From ZC4RG30 sp046347045 (GTDB taxonomy: Bacteria; Pseudomonadota; Gammaproteobacteria; Steroidobacterales; Steroidobacteraceae), in the NCBI GenBank assembly GCA_046347045.1, contig JAXMGX010000004.1:1-64000 (forward strand): a stretch of 64,000 bases of DNA. The letters run 5' to 3'. Positions 1-8,628 of the stretch are shown piece by piece (within the stretch, counting starts at the first letter, position 1; every line of letters starts with the position of its first letter). Below the pieces are notes generated by a model, which did not search any database, was not told the DNA's origin, and was given only the letters and a program-made list of their open reading frames with translations. The position numbers and the translations under genes were made by a program.

Positions 1-1299
1 CTGCCGCTGGCTTTCAGCCAGCGGCAGGGTGGCGATCAGCGCCGCCAGCGCTTCGCGCGTCAGCGGCTTGCCGCGCGAATGCGCTTTAAGCAGTTCATAG
101 CCATCGGGCACGCCGGCCGCGCGCAGTACCGTCTGCACCGGCTCGGCCAGCACCTCCCAGGCATCGTCCAGATCGCGCGCGAGTCGCACCGGATCGGGCG
201 CGATCTTGCCCAGGCCGCGCAGCGCCGCGCGCCAGGCGATCAGGCAATGTCCCAGCGCCACGCCCATATTGCGCAGCACCGTGGAGTCGGTGAGATCGCG
301 CTGCCAGCGCGACACCGGCAGCTTCTCGGAGAAATGCCGCAGCAGCGCATTGGCCACGCCCAGATTGCCCTCGGCGTTTTCGAAGTCGATGGGATTGACC
401 TTGTGCGGCATCGTCGAGGAACCCACTTCGCCTGCCACCGGCCGCTGCCGCAGGAAGCCCAGCGAGATGTAGCCCCAGATGTCGCGGCACATGTCGATGC
501 CGATGACGTTGATGGCGGCCACGGCATCGCAGTATTCGCCTATCCAGTCATGCGGCTCGATCTGCGTGGTCAGCGGATTCCACGCCAGCCCGCAGCGCGC
601 CACGAATCGTTCCGATACCTGCGGCCAGTCCACCTCGGCGAAGGCCGCCACGTGCGCGTTGAAATTGCCCACCGCACCATTCCACTTGCCGAGGATCTCC
701 ACCCGTTCCAGCCGGCGGCGCGCGCGGGCCAGCCGCGCGTGGATGTTTGCGAACTCCTTGCCCAGCGTGGTGGGGGAGGCAGTCTGTCCATGCGTACGCG
801 ACAGCATGGGCAGCGCCGCGTGCTCCCGCGCGAATCCGGCAAGCGTCGCCAGCAGCGCATCGATGGCCGGCAGCAGTTGCTCCGCGCGCGCGCGCGCCAT
901 GAGCCGGGCGTAGCTGATGTTGTTGATGTCTTCGGAGGTGCAGCCGAAATGCACCAGCTCGAGCTGCGCGGGCGTGGCGCCCGCGGCCTTGAGTTCGTCG
1001 CGGACGAAGTACTCCACCGCCTTCACGTCGTGGTTGATGCGCCGCTCGATGTCCTTCACCGCCGGCGCGCAGTTTTCGCCAGGATCGGTGGCCAGCGACT
1101 CCAGCCGGCGCTTCACCGCAGCCGACAGCTCGCGCGCGGCCGGCGTGGGCAGCGTATCGGCCAGTTCCTGCAGCCACAGCGCCTCGACCCGGACGCGTTC
1201 GCAGGTCAGTCCCGCCTCGGACAGCAGCTTTGCGAGCCCCTCGGTAGCGGCCCGGTAGCGGCCATCGACGGGGGAAAGTGCGGAAAGACTGGCGTCCAT
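1..1299 (-). CDS. purB: Adenylosuccinate lyase, 3' end cut by window edge
   Basis: Adenylosuccinate lyase acts twice in purine synthesis: it releases fumarate from SAICAR and from adenylosuccinate. The frame runs open from an ATG at 1297-1299 to base 1, giving 433 codons. The E. coli-type enzyme has about 456, so roughly the last 20 residues lie outside the window. The fumarase/aspartase superfamily signature GSSTMPHKVNPIDFENA is at residues 293-309, and the N-terminus (MDASLSALSPVDGRYR) matches the PurB family. The gene is divergent from fumC, with 65 bases between the two start codons. I checked the frame at the start, around the signature and at the left edge and saw no break. Confidence 0.95.
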   Translation of the reverse strand, partial: MDASLSALSPVDGRYRAATEGLAKLLSEAGLTCERVRVEALWLQELADTLPTPAARELSAAVKRRLESLATDPGENCAPAVKDIERRINHDVKAVEYFVRDELKAAGATPAQLELVHFGCTSEDINNISYARLMARARAEQLLPAIDALLATLAGFAREHAALPMLSRTHGQTASPTTLGKEFANIHARLARARRRLERVEILGKWNGAVGNFNAHVAAFAEVDWPQVSERFVARCGLAWNPLTTQIEPHDWIGEYCDAVAAINVIGIDMCRDIWGYISLGFLRQRPVAGEVGSSTMPHKVNPIDFENAEGNLGVANALLRHFSEKLPVSRWQRDLTDSTVLRNMGVALGHCLIAWRAALRGLGKIAPDPVRLARDLDDAWEVLAEPVQTVLRAAGVPDGYELLKAHSRGKPLTREALAALIATLPLAESQRQ

Positions 1300-1364
1300 G
1301 GAGGGTCCGGGGCAGCGCAAATGTTAGGATCGCAATCATAACTGATGCGACTTTCGAGGATCGA

Positions 1365-2771
1365 ATGACCACGCCTTCCTTCCGGACCGAACGCGACAGC
1401 ATGGGCGAGCTGCAGGTGCCCGCCGATGCTCTCTGGGGTGCGCAGACGCAGCGCGCCGTGCAGAACTTTCCCATCAGCGGCCGGCCGCTGCCGCGCGGCT
1501 TCATCCGCGCCGTTGCCTTGATCAAGGCTGCGGCCGCGCGCGCCAATGCCTCGCTGGGTCTGCTCGATGCAAAGGTGGCCGATGCCATCTGCGCCGCCGC
1601 GGCCGAGGTGGCCGACGGCAGCTTCGATGCGCAGTTCCCCATCGACGTGTTCCAGACCGGTTCGGGCACCAGCACCAACATGAATGCCAACGAGGTGATC
1701 TCGCACCTCGCGTCGAAGCGACTGGGCAAGCCCGTGCATGCCAACGACGAAGTGAACATGAGCCAGAGCAGCAACGACGTGATTCCCACGGCGATCCACG
1801 TCAGCGCCGCGCTGCTGTGGCGCGAATCGCTGCAGCCCGCGCTGGCGCATCTGGCCGGCGTGCTGCGCGCGAAGGAGGCCGAGATCGGCGCCATCGTGAA
1901 GACCGGTCGCACGCACCTGATGGATGCCATGCCGGTGACATTCGGCCAGGAGCTGGCCGCCTGGCGCGTGCAGGTGGAGAAGGGCGCCGAGCGCATCGCG
2001 GCCGTCGAGCCGCGGCTGCTGCAGCTTGCACAGGGCGGCACCGCCGTGGGCACGGGCATCAACGCTCATCCTGACTTCAGCGCGCGCTTCTGCGCCGAAC
2101 TGTCGCGGGCCACCGGGCTTGCATTCCGCCCCAACGTCAGCCTGTTCGAAGGCATCGCCACGCAGGACACCGCTGTGGAACTGTCGGGCCAGCTGCGCAC
2201 GCTGGCCGTGGGCCTGATGAAGATCGCCAACGACCTGCGCTGGATGAACAGCGGTCCGCTGGCGGGCCTCGGCGAGATCGCGCTGCCCGCGCTGCAGCCG
2301 GGCAGCAGCATCATGCCGGGCAAGGTGAATCCCGTGATCCCCGAGGCCACCGCCATGGTGGCCGCCGAGGTCATGGGCAATGACGTCACCATCGCGGTGG
2401 CGGGCCAGTCGGGCAACTTCCAGCTCAATGTGATGCTGCCGCTGATCGGCTACAAGCTCATCGAAAGCCTGCGTCTGCTGGGCAATGTGTCGCGGGTGCT
2501 GGCCGACAAGGCCATCGCCGGTTTCAAGGTCAACGAATCGCGGCTGAAGGATGCGCTCGACCGCAATCCCATCCTGGTCACCGCGCTGAATCCGGTGATC
2601 GGCTACGAGAAGGGTGCGGCCATTGCCAAGAAGGCCTATGCCGAGGGCAAGCCCATCCTCGAAGTGGCGGCCCGGAACACCGACCTGCCGCCCGAGGAAC
2701 TCAAGCGCCTGCTCGACCCGGCCGACCTCGCCAAGGGCGGCATCAAGGGAGGCACGAGCGGAGGCGGGTGA
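1365..2771 (+). CDS. fumC: Class II fumarate hydratase
   Basis: FumC is the iron-independent, homotetrameric fumarase of the TCA cycle; it hydrates fumarate to malate in the cytoplasm. The product is 468 residues, against 467 in E. coli. I chose the ATG at 1365 because GAGG lies six bases upstream and the next residues (TTPSFRTERDSMGELQVP) match family N-termini; the frame is open further upstream without homology. The superfamily signature GSSIMPGKVNP is at residues 313-323. The C-terminus ends in a glycine-rich tail that lies inside a short tandem duplication (2753-2825). The stop TGA overlaps an ATG, which opens only a 16-codon ORF. Confidence 0.96.
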   Translation: MTTPSFRTERDSMGELQVPADALWGAQTQRAVQNFPISGRPLPRGFIRAVALIKAAAARANASLGLLDAKVADAICAAAAEVADGSFDAQFPIDVFQTGSGTSTNMNANEVISHLASKRLGKPVHANDEVNMSQSSNDVIPTAIHVSAALLWRESLQPALAHLAGVLRAKEAEIGAIVKTGRTHLMDAMPVTFGQELAAWRVQVEKGAERIAAVEPRLLQLAQGGTAVGTGINAHPDFSARFCAELSRATGLAFRPNVSLFEGIATQDTAVELSGQLRTLAVGLMKIANDLRWMNSGPLAGLGEIALPALQPGSSIMPGKVNPVIPEATAMVAAEVMGNDVTIAVAGQSGNFQLNVMLPLIGYKLIESLRLLGNVSRVLADKAIAGFKVNESRLKDALDRNPILVTALNPVIGYEKGAAIAKKAYAEGKPILEVAARNTDLPPEELKRLLDPADLAKGGIKGGTSGGG

Positions 2772-2825
2772 TGGAGCATTGCACCGCGTTGCCGCACACG
2801 ACCACGAGCGGAGGCGGGTGATGGA
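2753..2825 (+). repeat. 50-bp tandem duplication at fumC/Nudix junction
   Basis: A 23-base block (2753-2775) is repeated exactly at 2803-2825, a period of 50. Each copy holds the same GGAGG-containing ribosome-binding region, a TGA and an overlapping ATG. The first copy ends fumC and starts a 16-residue ORF. That ORF stops in the second copy, where the Nudix hydrolase gene starts. This looks like a duplicated translation-coupling junction. Confidence 0.9.
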
Positions 2826-3453
2826 TGCGCTGGCCTTCCAGCACCGCCTGTTGCAGCGCCTGGCGGGCAGCCAGCCCAATCATCATCCCGATCATTCCCG
2901 GCTCGGCGCGAGGCTGGATCCGGCAGCCGATCCGCGGCTGCGCGCGCTGATGCCGCGCGACCCGCGCGCCGCCGCGGTGCTGATTGGGCTCAAGGAACAT
3001 GCCGGCGAGCCCGGCATCCTGCTCACGGTGAGGGCGGGGCATCTGCGCCAGCACGCGGGGCAAATCGCATTCCCCGGCGGCGCCATCGATCCGCACGACA
3101 GCTCGCCCGCCGAGGCCGCATTGCGTGAGGCCCGTGAAGAGGTGGGGCTCCACGCATCGCAGGCCCACGTTGCCGGCTTCCTGCCCGACCAGGTGGTACT
3201 CACCGGTTTTCGCATCACGCCGGTGGTGGCGCAGATCGAAGCCGATTTCATGCCCGTTCCCGACCACACCGAAGTGCAGGAGGCCTTCATGCTGCCGCTG
3301 GCCGCGTTGCTCGACGTACGCAACCATGTGCATGGCCGGCGCCGCATCGGCGACGAGGAGTTCGAGGTGCGCGATCTGTCCTTCGGTTCGCATCTGATCT
3401 GGGGCGCCACTGCCGGCATGTTGTTCGCGCTGTACGAGCTGGGGCTGGCATGA
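2821..3453 (+). CDS. CoA pyrophosphatase-type Nudix hydrolase
   Basis: This 210-residue Nudix protein resembles the NudL/YeaB coenzyme A diphosphatase group, which cleaves CoA to 4'-phosphopantetheine and 3',5'-ADP. The family hallmark just before the Nudix box is present (LLTVRAGHLRQHAGQIAFPG). The box starts at G86-G87 and includes REAREEVGL, with the two-residue insertion typical of this subgroup. The ATG at 2821 is preceded by GGAGGCGGG in the second copy of the tandem repeat. An upstream extension of the frame overlaps fumC and has no homology. The stop overlaps the mazG start (ATGA), so the two genes are translationally coupled. Substrate is inferred from the family. Confidence 0.88.
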   Translation: MDALAFQHRLLQRLAGSQPNHHPDHSRLGARLDPAADPRLRALMPRDPRAAAVLIGLKEHAGEPGILLTVRAGHLRQHAGQIAFPGGAIDPHDSSPAEAALREAREEVGLHASQAHVAGFLPDQVVLTGFRITPVVAQIEADFMPVPDHTEVQEAFMLPLAALLDVRNHVHGRRRIGDEEFEVRDLSFGSHLIWGATAGMLFALYELGLA

Positions 3454-4226
3454 GCGATTTCGCCGGTCTCAGGCGACTGCTCGAGGTGATGCGCCGCCTG
3501 CGCGATCCCGCCTCCGGTTGCCCCTGGGACCTGGCCCAGGACGGACCCAGCCTGGCGCGTTACGCGCTGGAAGAGGCGCACGAGTTGGCAGCGGCGCTGG
3601 AATCGGGCGACGGCCCTGCGGTGCGCGATGAACTGGGCGACCTGCTGTTCCAGGTGGTGTTCCATGCGCAGCTTGGCATGGAGCGCGGCGACTACGACTT
3701 CGATGCAATCGCCGCCGGCATTGCCGACAAGCTCACGCGCCGGCATCCGCATCTGTTCGGCGATGCGGCGCCCGGCGATGCATCGCGTTGGGAGCAGATC
3801 AAGGCTGCCGAGCGCGGTGCGCGCGGCGTCCATGGTGTGCTCGACGATGTGCCGCTGTCGTTGCCGGCGCTGATGCGGGCCACCAAGCTCGGCAAGCGCG
3901 CCGGCGCCGTCGGCTTCGACTGGCCCGATGCGGCGGGCGCACGCGCCAAGGTACTGGAGGAGCTGGCCGAGGTGGATGCGGCCCTGGCGCAGTCTCCCGC
4001 GCGCGTGGCCGAGGAAATGGGCGACCTGTTGCTTGCCGTCACGAGCCTGGCGCGGCATCTGCGCGTCGATCCTGAAACCGCGCTGCGTCAGGCCAATCAG
4101 CGATTCGAGAATCGTTTCCGCCAGATGGAAGCCGTGGCGGTGCAGCGCGGGCTCACGCTGTCCGACATCACGCCGGCGCAGTGGGACTCGCTGTGGAACG
4201 AGGCCAAGCGCAACGTTCAGTCCTGA
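3450..4226 (+). CDS. mazG: Nucleoside triphosphate pyrophosphohydrolase MazG
   Basis: MazG hydrolyses (d)NTPs to monophosphates and pyrophosphate and is linked to nucleotide-pool sanitation and (p)ppGpp control. The product is 258 residues, the usual size for the two-domain form. Metal-binding residues are visible as EEAHE (41-45) and DELGD (60-64) in the first domain, and a second copy appears near the C-terminus (EEMGDLLLAV). The N-terminal signature DPASGCPWD is typical. It overlaps the upstream Nudix gene by four bases, so two nucleotide-cleaning hydrolases are co-expressed. Confidence 0.94.
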   Translation: MSDFAGLRRLLEVMRRLRDPASGCPWDLAQDGPSLARYALEEAHELAAALESGDGPAVRDELGDLLFQVVFHAQLGMERGDYDFDAIAAGIADKLTRRHPHLFGDAAPGDASRWEQIKAAERGARGVHGVLDDVPLSLPALMRATKLGKRAGAVGFDWPDAAGARAKVLEELAEVDAALAQSPARVAEEMGDLLLAVTSLARHLRVDPETALRQANQRFENRFRQMEAVAVQRGLTLSDITPAQWDSLWNEAKRNVQS

Positions 4227-4293
4227 TTCATCGCTCCAGGCGCAGCATTGCCTCCAAGGTCGGGAGATCCCGGCCGTTCAGGAGGGATTCACG

Positions 4294-4839
4294 ATGAACA
4301 GCAGGATTCTGGCAACTGGCGCCGCTCTGGCCCTCGCCCTGTCGCAGGCTGCACTGGCCGACCACGGCTACGGACGTGGCCGCGACCGCGATGCCGGCTA
4401 TGACCGCGAGACCTATGCGCGCGTCATCGACGTCGAACCGGTGTACGAGCGCTTCAGCCGCTCCGTGCCGGTCGAAAACTGCTGGGTGGAATCGCGCGAA
4501 CGCGGCTATCCCAGTCGTGCCTCCGCGGCGATTGCCGCAGGCGCCGTGGGCGCGCTCATCGGCAACCAGATCGGGCGCGGTGACGGCCGTCGCGCCGCCA
4601 CGCTGGGTGGCGCCTTCCTGGGTGCCGTGCTCGGCAGCGAGGCGTCCCGCCACAATGATCGCGGGCCGCGCTACGAGGAAGTGCAGCGCTGCCAGACCCG
4701 CTACGAGGAACAGTTCGATGAGCGCGTGGCCGGCTACCGCGTCACCTACGAGTACGACGGCCGCCGCGGGGTGACCCGTCTGCCGTACGAGCCCGGCCGC
4801 TACATTCGTGTGGCAGTCGATGTCCATCCGCTGGGCTGA
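4294..4839 (+). CDS. Exported glycine-zipper 2TM-domain protein
   Basis: This is a 181-residue envelope protein. A signal peptide occupies about residues 1-22 (hydrophobic stretch ending ALADH). A Gly/Ala-rich segment around residues 85-115 (AIAAGAVGALIGNQIG then GGAFLGAVLGSEA) has the spacing of the glycine-zipper 2TM domain found in outer-membrane lipoproteins such as the Rickettsia 17-kDa antigen. No lipobox cysteine follows the signal, so it is probably not a lipoprotein. The start at 4294 has AGGAGGG at 4280-4286. The charged regions on both sides carry a few cysteines. The exact role is unknown; envelope-structure proteins of this type are common in high-GC gammaproteobacteria. Confidence 0.8.
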   Translation: MNSRILATGAALALALSQAALADHGYGRGRDRDAGYDRETYARVIDVEPVYERFSRSVPVENCWVESRERGYPSRASAAIAAGAVGALIGNQIGRGDGRRAATLGGAFLGAVLGSEASRHNDRGPRYEEVQRCQTRYEEQFDERVAGYRVTYEYDGRRGVTRLPYEPGRYIRVAVDVHPLG

Positions 4840-4907
4840 TCACGTACGATAGCCACATGCCCTCGGGAGTAGTTCCGCGCAACGACGGAAACAGGGGCCG
4901 GGTTGCC

Positions 4908-5207
4908 ATGCGCCACCCGGCCCTGCTGCTGTCACTCCTGGTGCTGGCGCTGCCGGCCTTTGCCGGCAAGCACGACAAGGACAGGAACCGGTTCACCGAA
5001 TTCAGCGAGCCGCGCCGTGAAGCGCCGGGCCGCTGCCCCGGCTTGTCGCTCGACGAGGCCATCGAATCCATCGAAAGGCGCAACAAGGCCCGCGTGGTCA
5101 AGGCCAACGTGCTGCAGGAGGACGGACGCTGCGTGTACGAACTGCGGTTGCTGTCGGATGAGGGCCGGGTCTGGACAGTGCGCGTCGACTCGCGCTCGGG
5201 TGGCTGA
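4908..5207 (+). CDS. Small exported PepSY-like protein
   Basis: This 99-residue protein has a signal peptide (MRHPALLLSLLVLALPAFAG) followed by a PepSY-like region (LSLDEAIESIERRNKARVVKA, then VYELRLLSDEGRVWTVRVD). An in-frame ATG 51 bases upstream (4857) would add an uncharged leader that would spoil the signal peptide, so I prefer 4908, which has AGGGGCC upstream. The gene touches the response-regulator start (TGA then ATG at 5208). Small PepSY proteins often sit directly upstream of PhoPQ-like two-component genes, and a periplasmic accessory or sensing role is the usual guess. Confidence 0.8.
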   Translation: MRHPALLLSLLVLALPAFAGKHDKDRNRFTEFSEPRREAPGRCPGLSLDEAIESIERRNKARVVKANVLQEDGRCVYELRLLSDEGRVWTVRVDSRSGG

Positions 5208-5891
5208 ATGCGCGCGCTGGTAGTCGAAGACGAGGCCGCGCTGCGCGAACAGCTGCGTGAGGGCTTGGCCAAGGCCGGCTTTACCGTGGACGTGGCTGCG
5301 GACGGCGAAGAGGGCCTGTTCGCCGGCATCGAATATCCCATCGACGTGGCCGTGGTCGACCTCGGCCTTCCGAAGCTGCCGGGCCTCGAGGTCATCCGCC
5401 GCTGGCGCGCCAAGGACCGCCGCTTCCCCATCCTCATCCTCACCGCACGCGACCGCTGGCAGGACAAGGTCGAAGGCCTGGATGCCGGTGCCGACGACTA
5501 CGTGGCCAAGCCTTTCCATTTCGAGGAAGTGCTGGCGCGGCTGCAGGCACTGCTGCGCCGGAGCGGCGGCTGGGCCTCTTCGTCGCTGTCCTGCGGACCC
5601 ATCACCCTCGACACGCGCGCGCAGACCGTCACGGTCGAAGGCGCGGCGGTGGAGCTCACCACCTTCGAGTACCGCATCCTCGAGCACCTGATGCTCAAGG
5701 CGGGCGAGGTCATCTCCAAGACCGACCTCACCGAGCAGCTCTACGAGCAGGATTTCGAACGCGACAGCAATGTGATCGAGGTGTTCATCGGCCGCTTGCG
5801 GCGCAAGCTCGATCCGGACGACCGCATCAAGCCCATCGAGACGCTGCGCGGCCGGGGCTATCGCTTCGTGCTCTCCCGCAACGCGGGCTGA
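5208..5891 (+). CDS. OmpR/PhoP-family response regulator
   Basis: A 227-residue DNA-binding response regulator. The receiver domain carries the acidic pair E7/D8, the phosphoacceptor D51 (VVDLGLP), the conserved Thr in LILTARD and Lys in VAKPF near residue 101. The C-terminal half is an OmpR-type winged helix (VIEVFIGRLRRKLD, then IETLRGRGYRF). It starts immediately after the PepSY stop and is followed 16 bases later by its cognate kinase, so the three genes form one operon. The sequence and neighbours fit a PhoP-like subgroup. The signal sensed and the target genes cannot be read from here. Confidence 0.93.
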   Translation: MRALVVEDEAALREQLREGLAKAGFTVDVAADGEEGLFAGIEYPIDVAVVDLGLPKLPGLEVIRRWRAKDRRFPILILTARDRWQDKVEGLDAGADDYVAKPFHFEEVLARLQALLRRSGGWASSSLSCGPITLDTRAQTVTVEGAAVELTTFEYRILEHLMLKAGEVISKTDLTEQLYEQDFERDSNVIEVFIGRLRRKLDPDDRIKPIETLRGRGYRFVLSRNAG

Positions 5892-5907
5892 AGATCCGCC
5901 CGCAGCC

Positions 5908-7263
5908 ATGCGATCGGTCAGCCAGCGCCTGCTGATCTCGGTGACGGTGCTGCTGCTGTTGTTCTTCGGCGTGATGGCCGAGGTGCTCGACGCGCGCTTT
6001 CGTGCGGTGGCCGAGAACTCGCTGCGCGAACTGCTCGATGCGCAACTGCGCGCGCTGGTGGCCTCGGCCGAGCCCGATGCCGGCGGCCACATCGTGCCGC
6101 GGCTGCCCGATGCCGAATCGCGGCTGGCAACGCCGGGTTCCGGCCTGTACGCCGCCGTCAGCGAGAACGGCGGCAATTCATTCTGGCGTTCGCCGTCGGC
6201 CACCGGCAGCCTGCAGGATTTCGGTCCGCCGCAGGAACCCGGTGCGCGCGATTTCCGCTATCTCGCCGATTCGCGTGGCGCCCGTCTGGCCGCCGAGAGC
6301 CGCGGCATCTCGTGGGAGGAGAATGGCGTGAACCGCGAGCTCACCTTCACGGTGGCGGCGGACCTTGCACCGATGACCAACCAGATCCGCGATTTCCGCC
6401 GCGGCCTGGTGAAGGGCTTCGCCACGCTGGCCGTCTCGCTGCTGCTGGCCCTGGCGCTGCTGCTGCGCTGGGCACTGGCGCCGCTGCGGCGGCTGGCCGC
6501 GCAGATCCAGTCGATGGAACGCGGCGAGCGCGACAGCCTCGATGAACGCTGGCCCACCGAGATCGAAGGCGTGGTGGCCAACCTCAACACGCTGCTGGAG
6601 TCCGAGCGTACGCGCATCTCGCGCTATCGCGACACGCTGGGGAATCTCGCGCACAGCCTGAAGACGCCGCTGGCGGTGCTGCGCGCCAGCTTCGGCGCCG
6701 ATGCGCCCGGCGCGGCGCAGGTGCATGAACAGGTGGGTCGCATGACGGCCATCGTCGAACACCAGTTGCGGCGCGCCGTCACCAGTGGTGGCGCCAGCGT
6801 GGGCCGCAAGTCCGTGGACCTGCAGCCCATCGCGCAGGACCTGCGCAGCGCGCTGCTGAAGGCGCATGCGCAGAAGGACTTCTCGCTCGAGCTGGCGGTG
6901 CCGGCCGAGGTGCAGTTCGTGGGCGATCGCGACGACCTGATGGAGGCGCTGGGCAATCTGATGGACAACGCCTGCAAGTGGTGCCGCTCGCGGGTACGCG
7001 TGACGGCGCAGCTCAAGACCGGCGTGGGCGCAGGACAGAAGCTCAGCGTGGTGATCGAGGATGACGGTCCGGGCGTGCCGGAAGCTGACCGCGACAGGGT
7101 TTTGCAGCGCGGCGCGCGGGCCGATGAGGCCACCCCGGGCCATGGCCTCGGCCTCGCCATGGTGCGCGACATGGCCGAGATGTACGGCGGGTCGCTGTCG
7201 CTGGGTGATTCGCCGCTGGGCGGTGCCCGCGTCGAACTTCGGCTGCCAGGACGCTTGAGGTAG
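5908..7263 (+). CDS. PhoQ-like membrane sensor histidine kinase
   Basis: This 451-residue kinase pairs with the regulator upstream. It has an N-terminal membrane helix (about residues 8-25) and a periplasmic sensor region of about 140 residues. A second membrane helix (about 165-185, LAVSLLLALALLLRWALAPL) leads into a HAMP linker. The phosphoacceptor H249 lies in LGNLAHSLKTPLAVL. The ATPase domain has the N-box NLMDNACKW, the G1 box DDGPGVP and the G2 box GHGLGLAMV. The lengths and the HSLKTPL H-box fit the PhoQ-like group. It probably phosphorylates the adjacent regulator; the ligand is unknown. Confidence 0.92.
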   Translation: MRSVSQRLLISVTVLLLLFFGVMAEVLDARFRAVAENSLRELLDAQLRALVASAEPDAGGHIVPRLPDAESRLATPGSGLYAAVSENGGNSFWRSPSATGSLQDFGPPQEPGARDFRYLADSRGARLAAESRGISWEENGVNRELTFTVAADLAPMTNQIRDFRRGLVKGFATLAVSLLLALALLLRWALAPLRRLAAQIQSMERGERDSLDERWPTEIEGVVANLNTLLESERTRISRYRDTLGNLAHSLKTPLAVLRASFGADAPGAAQVHEQVGRMTAIVEHQLRRAVTSGGASVGRKSVDLQPIAQDLRSALLKAHAQKDFSLELAVPAEVQFVGDRDDLMEALGNLMDNACKWCRSRVRVTAQLKTGVGAGQKLSVVIEDDGPGVPEADRDRVLQRGARADEATPGHGLGLAMVRDMAEMYGGSLSLGDSPLGGARVELRLPGRLR

Positions 7264-7272
7264 CATGGGCGG

Positions 7273-8628
7273 ATGAGATCCGCCGATACCATCACCTGGA
7301 ATCCCGCGAGCTGGCAGACACGCAAGGCGCTGCAGCAGCCGAGCTATCCGGATGTCGCCCACCTCGAGAGCACCGTGGCCGCGCTGTCGCGATTGCCCCC
7401 GCTGGTGGTGTCGTGGGAGATCGAGGCATTGCGCGAGCGCCTGGCGGCCGCGCAGCGGGGCGAGGCCTTCCTGCTGCAGGGTGGCGACTGCGCCGAGAAC
7501 TTCGCCGAATGCGAGTCCGACCGCATCGCCAAGCAGCTCAAGGTCATCCTGCAGGTGAGCCTGGTGCTGCTGCATGGGCTCAAGCGGCCCATCATCCGCG
7601 TGGGGCGCATGGCAGGGCAGTACGCCAAGCCGCGCTCGGCCGACACCGAAACCAGGGATGGCGTGACGCTGCCCAGCTATCGCGGCGACACCATCAACCG
7701 GCCGGAATTCACGCTCGAAGCACGCACGCCCGATCCGGAACTGCTGCTGCGCGGCTACGAGCGCGCAGCGCTGACGCTGAACTTCGTGCGCGCGCTGATC
7801 GATGGCGGCTTCGCCGACCTGCATCACCCCGAGTACTGGGACGTGGGCTTCCTGCGGCATTCGCCGGCGCGCGAAGCCTACGAGCGCATCGTGCGCTCCA
7901 TCGCCGATTCGCTGGATTTCTTCGGGGCGCTCACCGGCGGGCAGGTGCACGAGGCCAGCCGCGTGGATTTCTACGCCAGCCACGAAGGCCTGCATCTGCA
8001 CTACGAGCAGGCGCAGACGCGCTTCATCCCGCGCGCCAGGGCCTGGTACAACCTTTCGACGCACATGCCATGGATCGGCCTGCGCACCGCGCAGCTCGAT
8101 GGCGCGCATGTGGAATACTTCCGCGGCATTTCCAATCCCGTGGGCGTGAAAGTGGGCGCGTCGATGGACAGTGGCTGGCTGCAGGGGCTGGTCACCACGC
8201 TGAATCCCAACAACCAGCCGGGCCGGCTCACGCTCATTCATCGCTTCGGCGCGAAGGACATCGAGAAATCCCTGCCGCGCCTCATCCAGGCCGTGCGCGA
8301 AACCGGCCAGACGGTGCTGTGGGTTGCCGATCCCATGCATGGCAACACCGAGTCCACCGTGGGCGGTTACAAGACGCGCCGGCTCGAGAACATCATGAAG
8401 GAGCTGGAGCTCGCCTTCGATGTGCACGAGGCCAATGGCTCGCGGCTGGGCGGCGTGCACCTGGAGATGACCGGCGAAGACGTCACCGAATGCACCGGCG
8501 GTGCGCGCGGGCTTTCCGATGCGGACCTGGCGCGCGCCTACCGCACGCAGGTGGATCCGCGGCTGAATTACGAACAGGCGCTGGAACTGGCGCTGATGAT
8601 CGCGGGCCGCAGCAAGCCGCGGAAGTAA
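7273..8628 (+). CDS. Class II DAHP synthase (3-deoxy-7-phosphoheptulonate synthase)
   Basis: This enzyme condenses phosphoenolpyruvate and erythrose 4-phosphate, the first step of the shikimate pathway to aromatic amino acids. At 451 residues it is the plant-like type II form. It has the family hallmarks FLLQGGDCAENF near residues 67-77, VGRMAGQYAKPRS, the HHPEYWDVGF-like region, and the C-terminal HLEMTGEDVTECTGG metal-site region. Its stop codon overlaps the uvrC start (TAATG), so the two are coupled although unrelated in function. The ATG at 7273 lies nine bases after the kinase stop. Confidence 0.94.
   Translation: MRSADTITWNPASWQTRKALQQPSYPDVAHLESTVAALSRLPPLVVSWEIEALRERLAAAQRGEAFLLQGGDCAENFAECESDRIAKQLKVILQVSLVLLHGLKRPIIRVGRMAGQYAKPRSADTETRDGVTLPSYRGDTINRPEFTLEARTPDPELLLRGYERAALTLNFVRALIDGGFADLHHPEYWDVGFLRHSPAREAYERIVRSIADSLDFFGALTGGQVHEASRVDFYASHEGLHLHYEQAQTRFIPRARAWYNLSTHMPWIGLRTAQLDGAHVEYFRGISNPVGVKVGASMDSGWLQGLVTTLNPNNQPGRLTLIHRFGAKDIEKSLPRLIQAVRETGQTVLWVADPMHGNTESTVGGYKTRRLENIMKELELAFDVHEANGSRLGGVHLEMTGEDVTECTGGARGLSDADLARAYRTQVDPRLNYEQALELALMIAGRSKPRK

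Noticed and set aside
7413..8627. Upstream extension of the uvrC frame (405 codons)
   Set aside because: It is the alternate frame of the DAHP synthase gene with no homology; uvrC starts at 8628.
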